DNA of 64,000 bases from Euryodendron excelsum (lineage: Eukaryota > Streptophyta > Magnoliopsida > Ericales > Pentaphylacaceae): positions 15,422,001 through 15,486,000 of the forward strand of contig CM065389.1 in assembly GCA_033060915.1 (NCBI GenBank), given 5' to 3'. The translations under genes and the position numbers were made by a program. Below the pieces are notes generated by a model. The model worked only from the letters and a program-made list of their open reading frames with translations. It did not search any database and was not told the DNA's origin. Shown one piece after another: positions 1 through 10,024 of the stretch (the first letter of the stretch is position 1; the number at the start of each line of letters is the position of its first letter).

Positions 1-1364
1 TTGAAAAGTTGATTTGACTCAGAATATGTCCACATTGACTTGAATACAAGTCTGGATGGACTGTAGACTGTCGAGCGGTCAAAAAATGGGGTGCTTACAG
101 ATTTCTCCTTCATTTTCTTCTTCTATTTCTTCTTTTTCCTTTTCTTTCTCATCTTCTTCTTCTTCCTCCATCATTTTTCCTCTCCCATGTCTCAGTATTT
201 TGACTTCCAATTTCAATTGTCTAACCGTTCTTTCCACAAAAGACATTCTTGTGGCAGCCATGTCTACCTTCTTGTTCATTTTTCGAGAGAGTCCAACACC
301 TAAGCCATGAATGCATTCATTGAATTTTCACTTTTTTCAAGTTCTTGATTTAAGCTTCTCTTGGTACTCCTTTGCCTAGAACTACTCCCGGAGGGAGCCT
401 TTTCCTTTAAAACACTGCCTCCATCAGCTTTCTTAGGAGTCCACTTGTTATTCTTCAGAATGTACCCCATTCTCTTAAGATTCTTTTCATTATATTCATC
501 GCTGATGAATTTAGGAGTTCTCTTTTTTTCTCATTTCTCAAATCAACCGTGAAGTGCTTGAAAACTTTCGTCAAGAAAATACCATAGGACAGACTAATTC
601 TTACAATAGTGGCCTTGTACATATGATCCAAGATAAATAAAGGCAAGTCAATTCGAGAATAGTCAGATATGCCCACAAGAAAAATAGCTCCTTCTCAGAC
701 ACATATTCATATTTTCCAGTTTTGGGAGTAAAATTGGTGCAAGTAAAGTGATGAACCAGCCTCAATTCTAGAGGCAAGTCATTGGCAATAGGTTATATGT
801 ACTCATCCACTTCCTTTCCATAAAGAACTTTCAATTGATCTTTCTGAGATATATTATCTCGATAAATCTCTCCACCCAACCTGATTCCAAGGACGTGTCA
901 TATCACTGTTCTATCCAAAGTGAAACTAACACCTTTAACATAACTTTTTATAGATACATTACTATACTCTCTTTCGGCATTGGTATAAAAATGTGTCACT
1001 AAGTCAGGGTAAACATCATCCTTCAATGTGGTCATAGATTTTCAACCCAAATTGGTTAATTTTGTACTCAACTCAAACTTGTAATAATTGAAGAAATTTT
1101 AATCCACCCATCGACCATTATAGACCTTCCTAAGAGAGAAACTCAAATTGTGCCTCTCTTGGGTTTTGTCCTCACTGAAATATAGTTCATTCATCTCTAG
1201 GGCTGTTGAAGATCCCATTTCTCCCTTCTTACTTTTCTTCTTCTTTTTCTCTTTGTCTTTGCTCAAATCCCCCTTTGTTTCTGCTTTTGGTCTTTCGGGA
1301 CAAAGGACGTCAATGTATTTGGGGGTTTTTAACTTTTCTTCGGTTTAGGGTTTTTCGGTACCAT
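1..1364 (-). pseudogene. Extra ORF after Copia pol, 'putative plant transposon protein' type
   Basis: Reading leftward from an ATG at 1362-1364 (or 1216-1218), broken frames give a lysine-rich start, then a segment with YFSEDKTQERHNLSF, a middle part with LVHHFTCTNFTPKTGKY, then DLPLFILDHMYKATIVR near 600, and an acidic E/K-rich tail near 120-180. This order resembles the plant protein family annotated as 'putative plant transposon protein' (Transposase_32), whose biochemical role is unknown; that assignment is from memory. It is interrupted by several stops. It lies downstream of the Copia RNase H in the same orientation, with a TATA-like box and a palindrome array just upstream, so it may have been expressed separately. 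It runs off the window edge. Confidence 0.55.
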
Positions 1365-1543
1365 GGTGGAATCAATAAGGGTTGTGCGAAGTTGGGAAGG
1401 GTCGATTTAGGGTTTATAAGGCGTTTAAAGGTAAGATTGAGAGGAACAGTTAGGTGACAGTTAGTTTGGTACGAGAAAGGAACAAAATAGATATAGAGAG
1501 AGAGAGGGGGAAAGTTTGAATGTGCGTAAAGTGGGCTGGTTTA

Positions 1544-1553
1544 AAATATATAG
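1544..1553 (-). promoter_or_regulatory. TATA-like box upstream of the extra ORF
   Basis: On the minus strand the sequence CTATATATTT lies about 180 bases upstream of the ATG at 1362-1364 and is followed by a CT-rich, leader-like stretch (about 1489-1512). The palindrome array at 1563-1668 lies directly upstream. The arrangement looks like a plant polymerase II promoter, but no transcript evidence is available. Confidence 0.4.
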
Positions 1554-1562
1554 GCCCGACTC

Positions 1563-1668
1563 ATGTGTCGACACATGAACTTGATGTGTCGACACATGGG
1601 TGTCAACAATTGATTTTGAACCCACTGTTCTAACGTGTCGACACATGAAAATAATGTGTCGATACATG
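1563..1668. repeat. Two pairs of ATGTGTCGACACATG palindromes, 70-base period
   Basis: Near-perfect copies of a 15-base palindrome centred on TCGA start at 1563, 1584, 1633 and 1654. Within each pair the starts are 21 bases apart, and the pairs are 70 bases apart. The same layout appears in the 5' LTR at 8942-9118. Here it sits between the end of Copia pol and the TATA-like box of the extra ORF. Confidence 0.9.
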
Positions 1669-1899
1669 AAGCCAGACTAGGTTAGATTATGCCAGAAAGG
1701 ATATTTATGGACTCAAGGGTAGACTTTTGGGTCAGAGATGATAATATGTACTAATATGAGCATGCAATGAATTATAGATGTATTTTATAAAAATAATCAA
1801 TCCACTTGAATATACTTCAAACTCAAATAATATGAAAGTCATTCAAATTCAACAATAATCAAGACAAAGGATCACTCATTCCCAATTCTCGTCTTATCA

Positions 1900-2262
1900 T
1901 AAAAACCTATCCTCACTTAATGGTTTTGTAAAAATAGCAGCCGATTACATGTTTGTACTTACAAAATCAAGTTCAATATCTCTTTTTTGCACATGATCTC
2001 TTATGAAATGATATCTAACCTCAATGTGTTTTGTGCGAAAGTGTTGGATGGAGTTTTTAGTCAAGTTTATAGCACTAGTATTGTCACATTGAATGGGTAT
2101 ATGATTAAATGAGATACCATAATCTTCTAATTGTTATTTAATCCACAATACTTGAGCACAACAACTACCAGCTGCTACATATTCAGCCTCAGCTGTGGAG
2201 AGAGAAATTGAATTTTATTTCTTGCTACACCAAGACACAATTATATTCTTAGCAGTTAGCAA
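1900..2262 (-). pseudogene. Copia RNase H, C-terminal part of pol
   Basis: The minus strand reads SWCSKKQNSISLSTAEAEYV, then AGSCCAQVLWIK, a stop, QLEDYGI, later CDNTSAINLTKN, and FTKPLSEDRF near the end. This is the typical Copia RNase H with its LSTAEAEY and FTKPL landmarks. At least two stops are present. It is cut from the reverse transcriptase by the LTR fragment at 2275-4077, and roughly 90 residues of the usual linker and RNase H start are missing. Confidence 0.85.
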
Positions 2263-2274
2263 GAGCCACTTGTG

Positions 2275-4077
2275 TGTTGACTCAAGGTTGATTCCCATAT
2301 TGATTTTGATAATAACTAAACCTTGTGTTATTTTACTAATGCATTTACTTAGTGTGCAGATTAATAGAGTTTATAATTTAGACTTAAAGTTCAATCTTAA
2401 GTCTAATACTTGTCAAAGTAAATGTACAACAAGTTCAAGATCGAGCAATGAATTCCAAGAGCTATGCAATGAACCAAACAAAGGATTGACACATATCTCT
2501 ACTTCAAACAAATGTTTTATATTTAAAGAGATTGAAGGTGTTCAAATGAAGCTTCTATCAAGTATGCATAGACTCAATGAAGATTGACTTGCACTCAAGA
2601 AAGATTGAAGACTTCATCAGAATGTGCAATGATCAGTTGAAGATGAATTGATTATTGAAGAGATTGAAAATGCTCAAGAGAAAACTTCATCAGGAATGCA
2701 AAGATCAAATCCAGCTTATGTGATTAAAGTTGCTTGAGAAGAAGATTCACAATGATTGTCTGATCTCTACATGAAATCCAAGTGAAGAATTCTTCTGAGA
2801 TATAAGGAATCAATGAAGACGATATGTATGAAGAGATTTCATCAAGCTTACAAAAGTCTCATTGAAATGATTTTAAAGAAGAAAAAAGAATTTCTAGCTG
2901 AGAGAAGAAAATTGGCAATGAAGCGTTGTAAAGCTCTATATAATTAAGGAAGCTTGACATTGAAAGGGATTGTTCTACAATGAAAGAGGAAGCCTTGCAG
3001 ATGAAGAAGAAAAGATCAACTTTGATCTAATGAAACTCTAACAGTTTGAGAGCCAAGAGAAGATGAATATCAAATGAATGATTAAATCCAAAATGAATAG
3101 AAGTTAACTCTGATGAGTTAAAGAAGTTTGATTGGTTATCATACCCCAAAGAGATACTCCTTGAAGATCTTATACTGCTGCTGAGATGATATGGATCATT
3201 GGAAGACAGAATGCAAATTTCTGGGCAATAAGCGGACTCATAAAAATGAGGAGTCACCTCATGAAGACAGAAGCAAAAAGGCTTAAAGACCAAATGGACA
3301 ATGAGCGGACTCACGGAAATGAGAGTGGCCTCATGAATACAGAAGCAAAAGCCTAGAGACCAAATAGACAATGAGTGGACTCATGGAAATGAAGAGTCGC
3401 CTCATAGAGATAGACGCAAAGGCTTGAAGATAAAATAATCGATGAGCGGACTCATCAAGATGAAGAGTCGCTTCATGACAACAGAAGCAAAAGGCTGAAG
3501 ACCAAATGAACAAATAGCCGACTCCGGAAGATGAAGAGTCACCTCATGATAATAGAAGCAAAGATGTGAAGACAGAATGAACAAGGAGCCGACTCATTAA
3601 TATGAAGAGCGGACTCATGGAGACAGTGAACAACATCTGGTAAATGCAGAAGCAGAAAGTGTCGACTCCACAATCTTGGAGCCAACCCTTGGGATATAAC
3701 GGCTAGTTTTTCTAACATTATAACGGACTAGACGTGCATTAAATGAAGCCCAACAACCTCTAACGGATTGAATCAATACAGGGGTTTATGTACAAGCTTC
3801 CAGTTGCATTTATAACAAGAAAAAGAGAGAAGAAACAAGAATCACTGACTGATCAACTGATATTCCTGAATATTCTTCTTGTTTTCACCTGTGAGCTTTG
3901 ATTGTATAATCTACTCTTGTTAGAGAATTTGTGAGTTACTTGTATACTTTTATACATTTGTAAGTGAGAGTTTGATAGTTCTCTTGTGGAAGAAAAACTC
4001 TTGTAAGTTTGAGTGGAACTTGGACAAAACCACTTGGTGGCTGAAGAACTCGGTGAGGAGTTCTTGTGTAAAAGGTA
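2275..4077 (+). repeat. LTR fragment of a related Copia element, opposite orientation
   Basis: It starts TGTTGACTC and aligns by eye with the reverse complement of the 8249-9658 LTR. Shared parts include the opening (AACTAAACCTTGTGTTA), a middle stretch with ATTAAATGAAGCCCAAC, and the late part with AAAACACTTGTAAGTTTGAG-like sequence. It is longer because of a six-unit tandem array. About 270 bases of the LTR 3' end are missing, and the right junction at about 4078 goes straight back into Copia reverse transcriptase. This looks like a rearranged solo LTR or a recombination product rather than a clean insertion. Confidence 0.75.
3230..3620 (+). repeat. Tandem array, about six 71-base units, in the LTR fragment
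   Basis: Boxes of the form ATGAGYGGACTCAT start at about 3230, 3301, 3371, 3442, 3514 and 3585, a period of 70-72. Each is followed about 21 bases later by a second box like AAGAGTCGCCTCATG. The spacer (for example GCAAAGGCTTGAAGA) matches the spacer of the palindrome array in the other Copia LTR, so the arrays are homologous. Confidence 0.85.
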
Positions 4078-4900
4078 TCACAAAGAACCTATCATGCTTC
4101 TATAAAGCTTATAATCTACTGATTTACCTTTCTCATCGCTATCCAATTTTGTTGTAGTACTCATTGGAGTACTTATGGGCTTTACATCTTCCATGCCAAG
4201 CTTTTTGATCAAGTCCTTGATATACTTGGCTTCGTTAATAAAGATGTCTTCATTTGATTGCTTGATTTGAAGACCGAGAAAGTAATTAAGTTCACCCATC
4301 ATACTCATTTCGAATTCTCCCTACATACACTTAGCAAATTCCTTGCAAAGTGATTGATTAGTAGTATCGAATATGATATCATCCACATATATTTGTACTA
4401 AGAGCATGTCATTGTTTTTTATCTTGATAAAAGGAGTAGTATCTATTTTTCCTCTTGAAAAATCTTTTTCAATCAAAAACTTACTTAATTTTTCACACTA
4501 AGCCCTTAAGGCTTGCTTTAATCCATATAAAGCTTTTGTTAATTTGAAAACATGATTAGGAAATTTTAGATCTTCAAATCTGGGGGGTTGTTCAACATAT
4601 ACCTCTTCAGTAATAAAACCATTTAGAAATGCACTTTTAATGTCCATTTGATAAATTTTAAAATCCTCAAAACATGATAATGCAAGTAGCAACCTAATAG
4701 CTTCTAATCTAGCTACCGGGGCATACGTTTCATCAAAATTAATGCCTTCCTCTTGGCTACACTCTTAAGCAACAAGTCTTGCTTTGTTCCTCACAATAAC
4801 TCCATATTCATCTATTTTATTTCTAGAAACCTATTTAGTTCCAATAACTAGATGATCATTAGGCCTAGAAACAAGGTGTCATACCTCATTTCTTTCAAAT
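4078..4900 (-). pseudogene. Copia reverse transcriptase domain
   Basis: Minus-strand frames include IYQMDIKSAFLNG, then VYVEQPPRFED and KALYGLKQALRA (4498-4692), the catalytic YVDDIIF (codons near 4377-4391), and GELNYFLGLQIKQ to YRSMIGSL (4078-4308). These are standard Copia reverse transcriptase blocks in the right order. Stops at several points, and the loss of everything after RSMIGSL at the LTR junction, make it non-functional, though the catalytic aspartates remain. Confidence 0.9.
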
Positions 4901-4974
4901 TGATTCAACTCCTCTTGCATGGCATTAGCCTAAAACTCATCATTTTCAGCATCATTAAAACACTTAGGTTCTAT

Positions 4975-6190
4975 TTAAGATAAGAATGCAAGATGATTAC
5001 ATACATTTCTAAGAGAGGATCTAGTTTTTACGCCTTGTGAAGGATCACCTAGGATTTGTTCTGTTGGATGGTTATGCATAAACTTCCATTCCTTAGGTAG
5101 ACCTTCATTGATCTCTTGTTGACTTGTTGACACTTCTTGCACTTTCTTCACCTTTTGTTGATCTTCTTTTGGGTTTGGATGGATGTCCATCTTTTTCATA
5201 TTTTGCTCCATTTCATCTACATCATCACTTGCAATATTTCTAAAAAGGGAGTTATGTTTATCAAAAGTAACAGGGACCGATTCCTCAACCACTAGAGTCT
5301 TCTTATTAAAGACTTTATATGCTTTGCTATGTGTTGAATAGCCAAGAAATACACCCTCATCAAATTTTGCATTAAACTTGCCAAGGTTGTTTTTATTGTT
5401 ATTTAACACAAAGCATTTGCATCCAAAGGCTCGAAAGTATGAGACATTTGGTTTCTTATCTTTCCAAGGCTCATAGAAGATTTTGTTTAAAAATTTTTTA
5501 AATAAAATTTGATTTAAAACGTACCAAGCTGTGTTGACAGTTTCAGCCTAAAACTATTTTGGCAAACCATTTTCACAAAGCATTGTTCTTCCCATTTCTT
5601 CCAAAGTTCTATTTTTCCTCTTAACAACTCCATTTTGTTGAAGTGTTCTAGAGGCTAAAAAGTTGTAGTCAAAACTATTTTCATCGCAAAATACTTCAAA
5701 GAGTTTGCAATAAAATTTTCCTCTATGATCAATTCTTATAGAAGTGATTGAAAAACTTTTCTCATTTTGAATATTTTTACAAAATTTTATGAAGAAAACA
5801 ATTGTCTTATTCTTGTGAGCTAAGAAGAATGTCCATGTAAATCTAGAATAATCATTAACAATAACAAGTGCATATTATTTCCCACCAAGACTTAAAGTCC
5901 TAGTTAGTCCAAATAAGTCCATGTGCAATAATTGTAATGGCCTAGAAGTGGTCAACATATTTATAGATTTAAAAGAGATTTGAGTTTGCTTACCTATTTG
6001 ACAAGCATCACAAACTCTATCTTTGTCAAATTTGATTTTTAGAAGTCCTTTGACCAAATCATTTTAGAAACCTTTGAAAGTATGCCCATACTAATGTGAC
6101 CAAGTCTTCAATGCTACAACCAACTTTTATCATTATTCATAGCGGCAAGACATTCAACTTTGCAAGAAGATAATTCATTTAGATAAAAAA
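4975..6190 (-). pseudogene. Copia integrase region
   Basis: At 5875-6057 the frame reads CDACQIGKQTQISFKS then LQLLHMDLFG, the end of the GAG pre-integrase zinc domain and the first catalytic Asp of the rve integrase core. The core continues leftward in broken frames to about 5420. At 4975-5409 comes FDEGVFLGYSTHSKAYKVFN, the SH3-like segment that follows Copia integrases, then a hydrophilic linker to the reverse transcriptase. There are several stops and frameshifts. Confidence 0.85.
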
Positions 6191-6600
6191 AAAATGTATA
6201 TATTGTCTTGTCTATGCCCAGTGAGAATAGTCTTGTTACTATTGATGTCAATCACATTACATTTAGAGGATTCAAAGACAATCTTGCATCCTTTGTCATA
6301 AAGTTGACTAATGCTTAAAAGATTGTGTTTGAATCATTTAACAAGCAAAACATTTTCAATAAAGGTGGAAGAGTTCTTACCAACACTACCTATACCAATA
6401 ATTTTTTTTATACTATTGTCTCCAAAGGTGACAAGTCATCCATCCTTTAGAGAGAGATATAAATTGTGTTTCATCTTCCATCATTTGTCTTGAGCATCCA
6501 TTATCCAAGTACCAATGGTTTTTCTTGAATTTAGCTTGAAGGCACACCTACATAAGAGTTTATTTGACTTTAGGTACCCAAACCATCTTAAATTTAGTCC

Positions 6601-6954
6601 TTAATGGCCTTTTTGGGACCCATGCATTGTTAGGAGCAATAGACTTTGCATAGCATAACACTTACTAGCAATGCATTCTAGTTTATGATAATAAAAGTAT
6701 GAAATTTGTAGTTTACTAGTAAAAGAAACAAATCTAGTTTTTGAAAACTTTCTCCTTTTGAAGGGATTGAAACCAAGTCCCGTTTTATCAAGTGAACACT
6801 TTTGTTTTCCAAGAATAGCATATAATTTATCTTTTCCATTTACACATTTAAAAAGAGTTGTTTCCAAGTGTTTAACTTCTTTCCTCAGAGATTGATTTTC
6901 CTTTGAAAGTGAGGAATCCTTTTGAAAATAGTTTTCCTTGACTTTATCTTTCAA
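6601..6954 (-). pseudogene. Copia gag-pol linker with coiled-coil character
   Basis: This is a 117-residue open frame rich in K, E, L and Q (for example LSKENQSLRKEVKHLETTLF), with heptad-like spacing, between the zinc knuckle and the integrase. Similar leucine/lysine-rich coiled coils occur after the knuckle in SIRE-type Copia gags. A protease active site is not clear in the surrounding broken frames. Confidence 0.5.
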
Positions 6955-7228
6955 AACACAAATTTCATTTTAAAAATCTTCATTTTCTTTTTGTAAGTCC
7001 TCATTTTCTTTAGTTAAAGTAGAGATCATCTTTTTGAGAAGACCATTTTTAATTTTCATCTTTTTTAATTCAATAATTAAATCATCAAAAGCATCTTAGC
7101 TCATTGAAAGTAAATTGAGAAGTGTTAGGAGATGATACCTCATTCTCTTCCTCATGAGTCATGAGGCATAGATTGGCCACTTCTTGAGATTCAGTTTCTT
7201 TTTCGGAGCCGAATTCTTCATTATCACT

Positions 7229-7576
7229 CTAAGTCATAGCAGTCATTGCCTTCTTCCTTTGATCTTTCTTTCCTTTTTTTTTTTTAAGCATGGGACATTC
7301 AGCCTTTATATGACCGGACTTCATACAGTCATAGCATATAATCGTTGATTCTTTGCTAGAATCGCATTTGGCTTCATGCTTCTTTCCACCTTTCCATTTT
7401 CTCCTCATGAATCTTTTGAATTTTTGTGTGATATGGGCAATTTCATCATCATCCTCATCCCTTGCTGATTCATCTTCTTTGCTGGTGGATTTGAATGCCA
7501 CTGACCTTTTTTTCTTTTCTTCTTTATCTTGGACATGTTGCTTTTGAGTTAGTTCATATGTCATAAGGGAGCCCAA
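7229..7576 (-). pseudogene. Copia gag nucleocapsid part with CCHC knuckle
   Basis: The 115-residue open frame has an acidic/basic linker and one zinc knuckle, CYDCMKSGHIKAEC (C-X2-C-X4-H-X4-C), followed by KKKKGKK. This is the RNA-binding nucleocapsid end of gag. It continues the upstream gag frame after a frameshift near 7,570. Confidence 0.85.
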
Positions 7577-8193
7577 GAGTTCTTCAAAAGTAATGTGTTG
7601 AGGTCATTTGCTTCTTGGATGACAGTGACTTTAGTTTTCCAAGTCTTTGGCAACAACCTCAAGATCTTTCTAACATGTTCATTGTTAGGATAAACCTTTC
7701 CAAGAGACTTCAAGCCATTAATAATATTGGTAAACCTTGTAAATATTTCGGTAATGGATTCATCCGGTTTCATCTTAAACAATTCATAGTTATAAACTAA
7801 AATATTGATTTTAGATTCCTTAACTTGATTAGTACCTTCATGGGTTACGTCAAGTCTATCCCATATTTCCTTGGTTGATTCACAAGTAAAAATACGATTA
7901 AATTTGTTAGGATCAATGGCACAATATAAAATATTCATGGCTTTAACATTAGATTGCAACATTTTCAAATCATCCTCATCCCATTCGGATTCGGGCTTAG
8001 GGACATTAACTTTTTCAACTTTATTAGTTGGAGTTTTAGGACCATTTACTATAATCCTCCACAATTCATAATCAACGGACTGAATATATATTCTCATTCT
8101 ATTTTTTCAATAATTGTAATTGGTGTCATGAAACATGGGTGGTCTATTTGTGGATTAACCCTCATCAAGAGAGCTTCTAACGTTGGTTGCCAT
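7561..8193 (-). pseudogene. Copia gag capsid part (UBN2 type)
   Basis: The likely start ATG is at 8191-8193. After two early stops the frame opens at about 8097 with MRIYIQSVDYELWRIIV and continues with SNVKAMNILYCAIDPNKF, TKEIWDRLDVTHEGTNQVKE and the C-terminal FTNIINGLKSLGKVYPN. These are landmarks of the gag domain in plant Copia elements (UBN2 family). The protein would form the retrotransposon particle. Two stops and a frameshift to the knuckle frame inactivate it. Confidence 0.88.
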
Positions 8194-8234
8194 GGATCAA
8201 TTTCTAGGATGTTAAGCCGAAAGCCAGAATACTA

Positions 8235-8247
8235 GCTTTGATACCAA
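8235..8247 (-). other. Primer-binding site, initiator tRNA-Met type
   Basis: The minus strand reads TTGGTATCAAAGC starting two bases after the CCAACA end of the LTR. It differs by one base from the common plant TGGTATCAGAGC primer site. It fixes the LTR boundary and the orientation of the element. Confidence 0.85.
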
Positions 8248-8248
8248 T

Positions 8249-9658
8249 TGTTGGCCCAAAAGACAACTCAAGAGGAGGGGTGAATTGAGTTTTCTCAAAA
8301 ATAATTGTAATTAAGACTATTTAAAAATAAACTAAGCAATGAAATAATGATTCAAAATATATGCAATGCAACAAAGTCAAGCAAGCAAGCAATGAAAGCA
8401 AAGCACAAAAAGAGACACCAAGAATTATCGAGATTCAACCACAACTAGTTGTATACGTCCTCACTCCAAGATCCCCTTGAAGTCTTTTTCCACTATACAA
8501 TCTCTAATTACAAAGTAAAGGCTAGTTGAAGTGCCTAGCTCACTCTCCTTGAAACTTACACCCAAGCTTCAATATTACAAGAGTTTTGTCCAAGCTCTCT
8601 CAAACTTACAAGTGTTTTTCTTTTACATGAGAACACTTAAACTCTCACTCAAAAGTGTATAAAGGATTTACAATTGAAGTACACACTCTCTAACAAAGAG
8701 TAGATGAGAAAATGAATAGCTCACTAAATGCCAAGTATTAAAGACAAAGAGAATTTTCAATAAGTGTAAGAATTGTCAGCTCTTAATAATCAAAGGGTGG
8801 AATAATCTTGTATCTCTTGTCCATAAATGCATTTAGAAGCTTCATTAATTAAAGGGTGGAATCACCCGTTGGAGGTAGTTGGGGCTTCATTAAATGTGCG
8901 CCCAGTTCAATATAATGTTTAGAAATATAGTCGTTAATCCTCAGGTGTCGACACATGAAGTCATGTGTCGATACATCAAGCTTGCATTCTGCAGTAGTTT
9001 CTCTCTGTCTCTATGTGTTGACACATCAAACCCATGTGTCAACACTTGATCATCCATTCTTCAAGCATTGGCATTTGTCCTCATGTGTCAACACATCAAA
9101 TCCATGTGTCGACACATCACCTAGAAAATTTTCTCCATGCTTTCCTTGATCAAGCTTAGCTTCAAAAACACTTGAAGTACTTCAAGGAATCTTCTCTCTG
9201 GGGTATAATGATTTTTTAAGGCTTTCAATCTAGTATAGTTATTCAATAAAGTCTTTAATTCAATTTGGATTGAACTCATTTTGATTTTTTTAAATACTTT
9301 TCTTGGACTCTTCATAGAGTCTTTGCACATATGTTGAATTCTCTTTTGAACACATTCAATCTCTTCGAGTTCATATTAACTTCATTGAGTCTTTATAGGC
9401 TTAATGAATTCTTCTTTTGAGCACCTTCAATCTCTTCAAATTCACATCATTGGTTTGACATTTGAATAGGTGTCATAGCTCTGTTTTGGTGCATTTCTCT
9501 GTTTTGATGCATTGCTCGATCTTTGTGCATTTATTTTGACATTCATTATGCTTTACGTGTAAAATATATTTTTACTCATTTAACTACACATTAATTAAAA
9601 TCATTAGCAAACTAACACAAGGTTTAGTTATCACCAAAATCAAGGCATGGAGTCAACA
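8249..9658 (-). repeat. Copia 5' LTR, about 1.41 kb
   Basis: On the minus strand it begins TGTTGACTCC at 9658 and ends CCAACA at 8249, directly before the tRNA-Met site. It contains the 70-base palindrome array at 8942-9118 in what should be U3. A related LTR in the other orientation lies at 2275-4077. Confidence 0.88.
8942..9118. repeat. Three pairs of TGTGTCGACACA palindromes in the Copia LTR
   Basis: Box starts are at about 8942, 8962, 9013, 9034, 9083 and 9104. Boxes in a pair are 20-21 bases apart and pairs are 70-71 bases apart. Most boxes keep ATGTGT(C/T)(G/A)ACACAT. Being tandem, phased and upstream of the presumed transcription start, they could be an enhancer array. Confidence 0.9.
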
Positions 9659-10024
9659 GTCTTCAGTGGTGATCCTAATGTAAAGGAGTTAGTGGTGAAT
9701 TAATGTAACATTATGTAATTGGTTTGGTTTAATGCAATGGAATGTTATGCTCTTTTTGTAGCAAATTTGTTTTGTTTACAAACTAACCAACTACTGACAT
9801 TGAATACAAATAGCTGCGAATAACAAAGAACAATAACCAATAATCATTTGTATTAAGCAGTAGTCCCCAAAACACTTGCTGCACATAGCATGCCCCCATG
9901 TCTTACACTTCACTTGGTAGCAAAAATATCACTACATAATTCAGTTCACAAAACATAAACCACTATCTTTCAAAGCATTCTGGATACTTCATAACAAAAC
10001 ATAAATAACTATCCTTCAAAGTAT

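Larger units (their letters stand above)
1..9658 (-). mobile_element. Ty1/Copia retrotransposon, truncated by left window edge
   Basis: The order on the minus strand is: 5' LTR (8249-9658), primer-binding site (8235-8247), gag, CCHC knuckle, integrase, reverse transcriptase, RNase H, then an extra ORF after pol. The LTR begins TGTTGACTCC and ends CCAACA, and the next bases resemble the initiator tRNA-Met binding site. The gag type (UBN2-like), the long LTR and an ORF after pol suggest the SIRE/Maximus group; this lineage call is inference. The coding part has many stops and frameshifts, so the copy is dead. The 3' LTR must lie left of base 1. The 5' LTR ends inside MULE-derived sequence, so this element inserted into the MULE. 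The candidate 5-base target duplication at 9659-9663 (gtctt) cannot be tested without the other end. Confidence 0.85.

Noticed and set aside
56..310. Ser/Phe-rich plus-strand frames at the left edge
   Set aside because: They are translations of a CT-rich strand opposite the acidic tail of the extra Copia ORF.
3027..3584. Overlapping minus-strand frames with repeated CFCxHEATL-like segments
   Set aside because: The apparent protein repeat simply follows the 71-base tandem DNA repeat of the LTR fragment.
8942..9118. Reading the regularly spaced repeats as a CRISPR array
   Set aside because: The units are palindromic boxes in a plant retrotransposon LTR with conserved spacers; CRISPR arrays are prokaryotic and have variable spacers.
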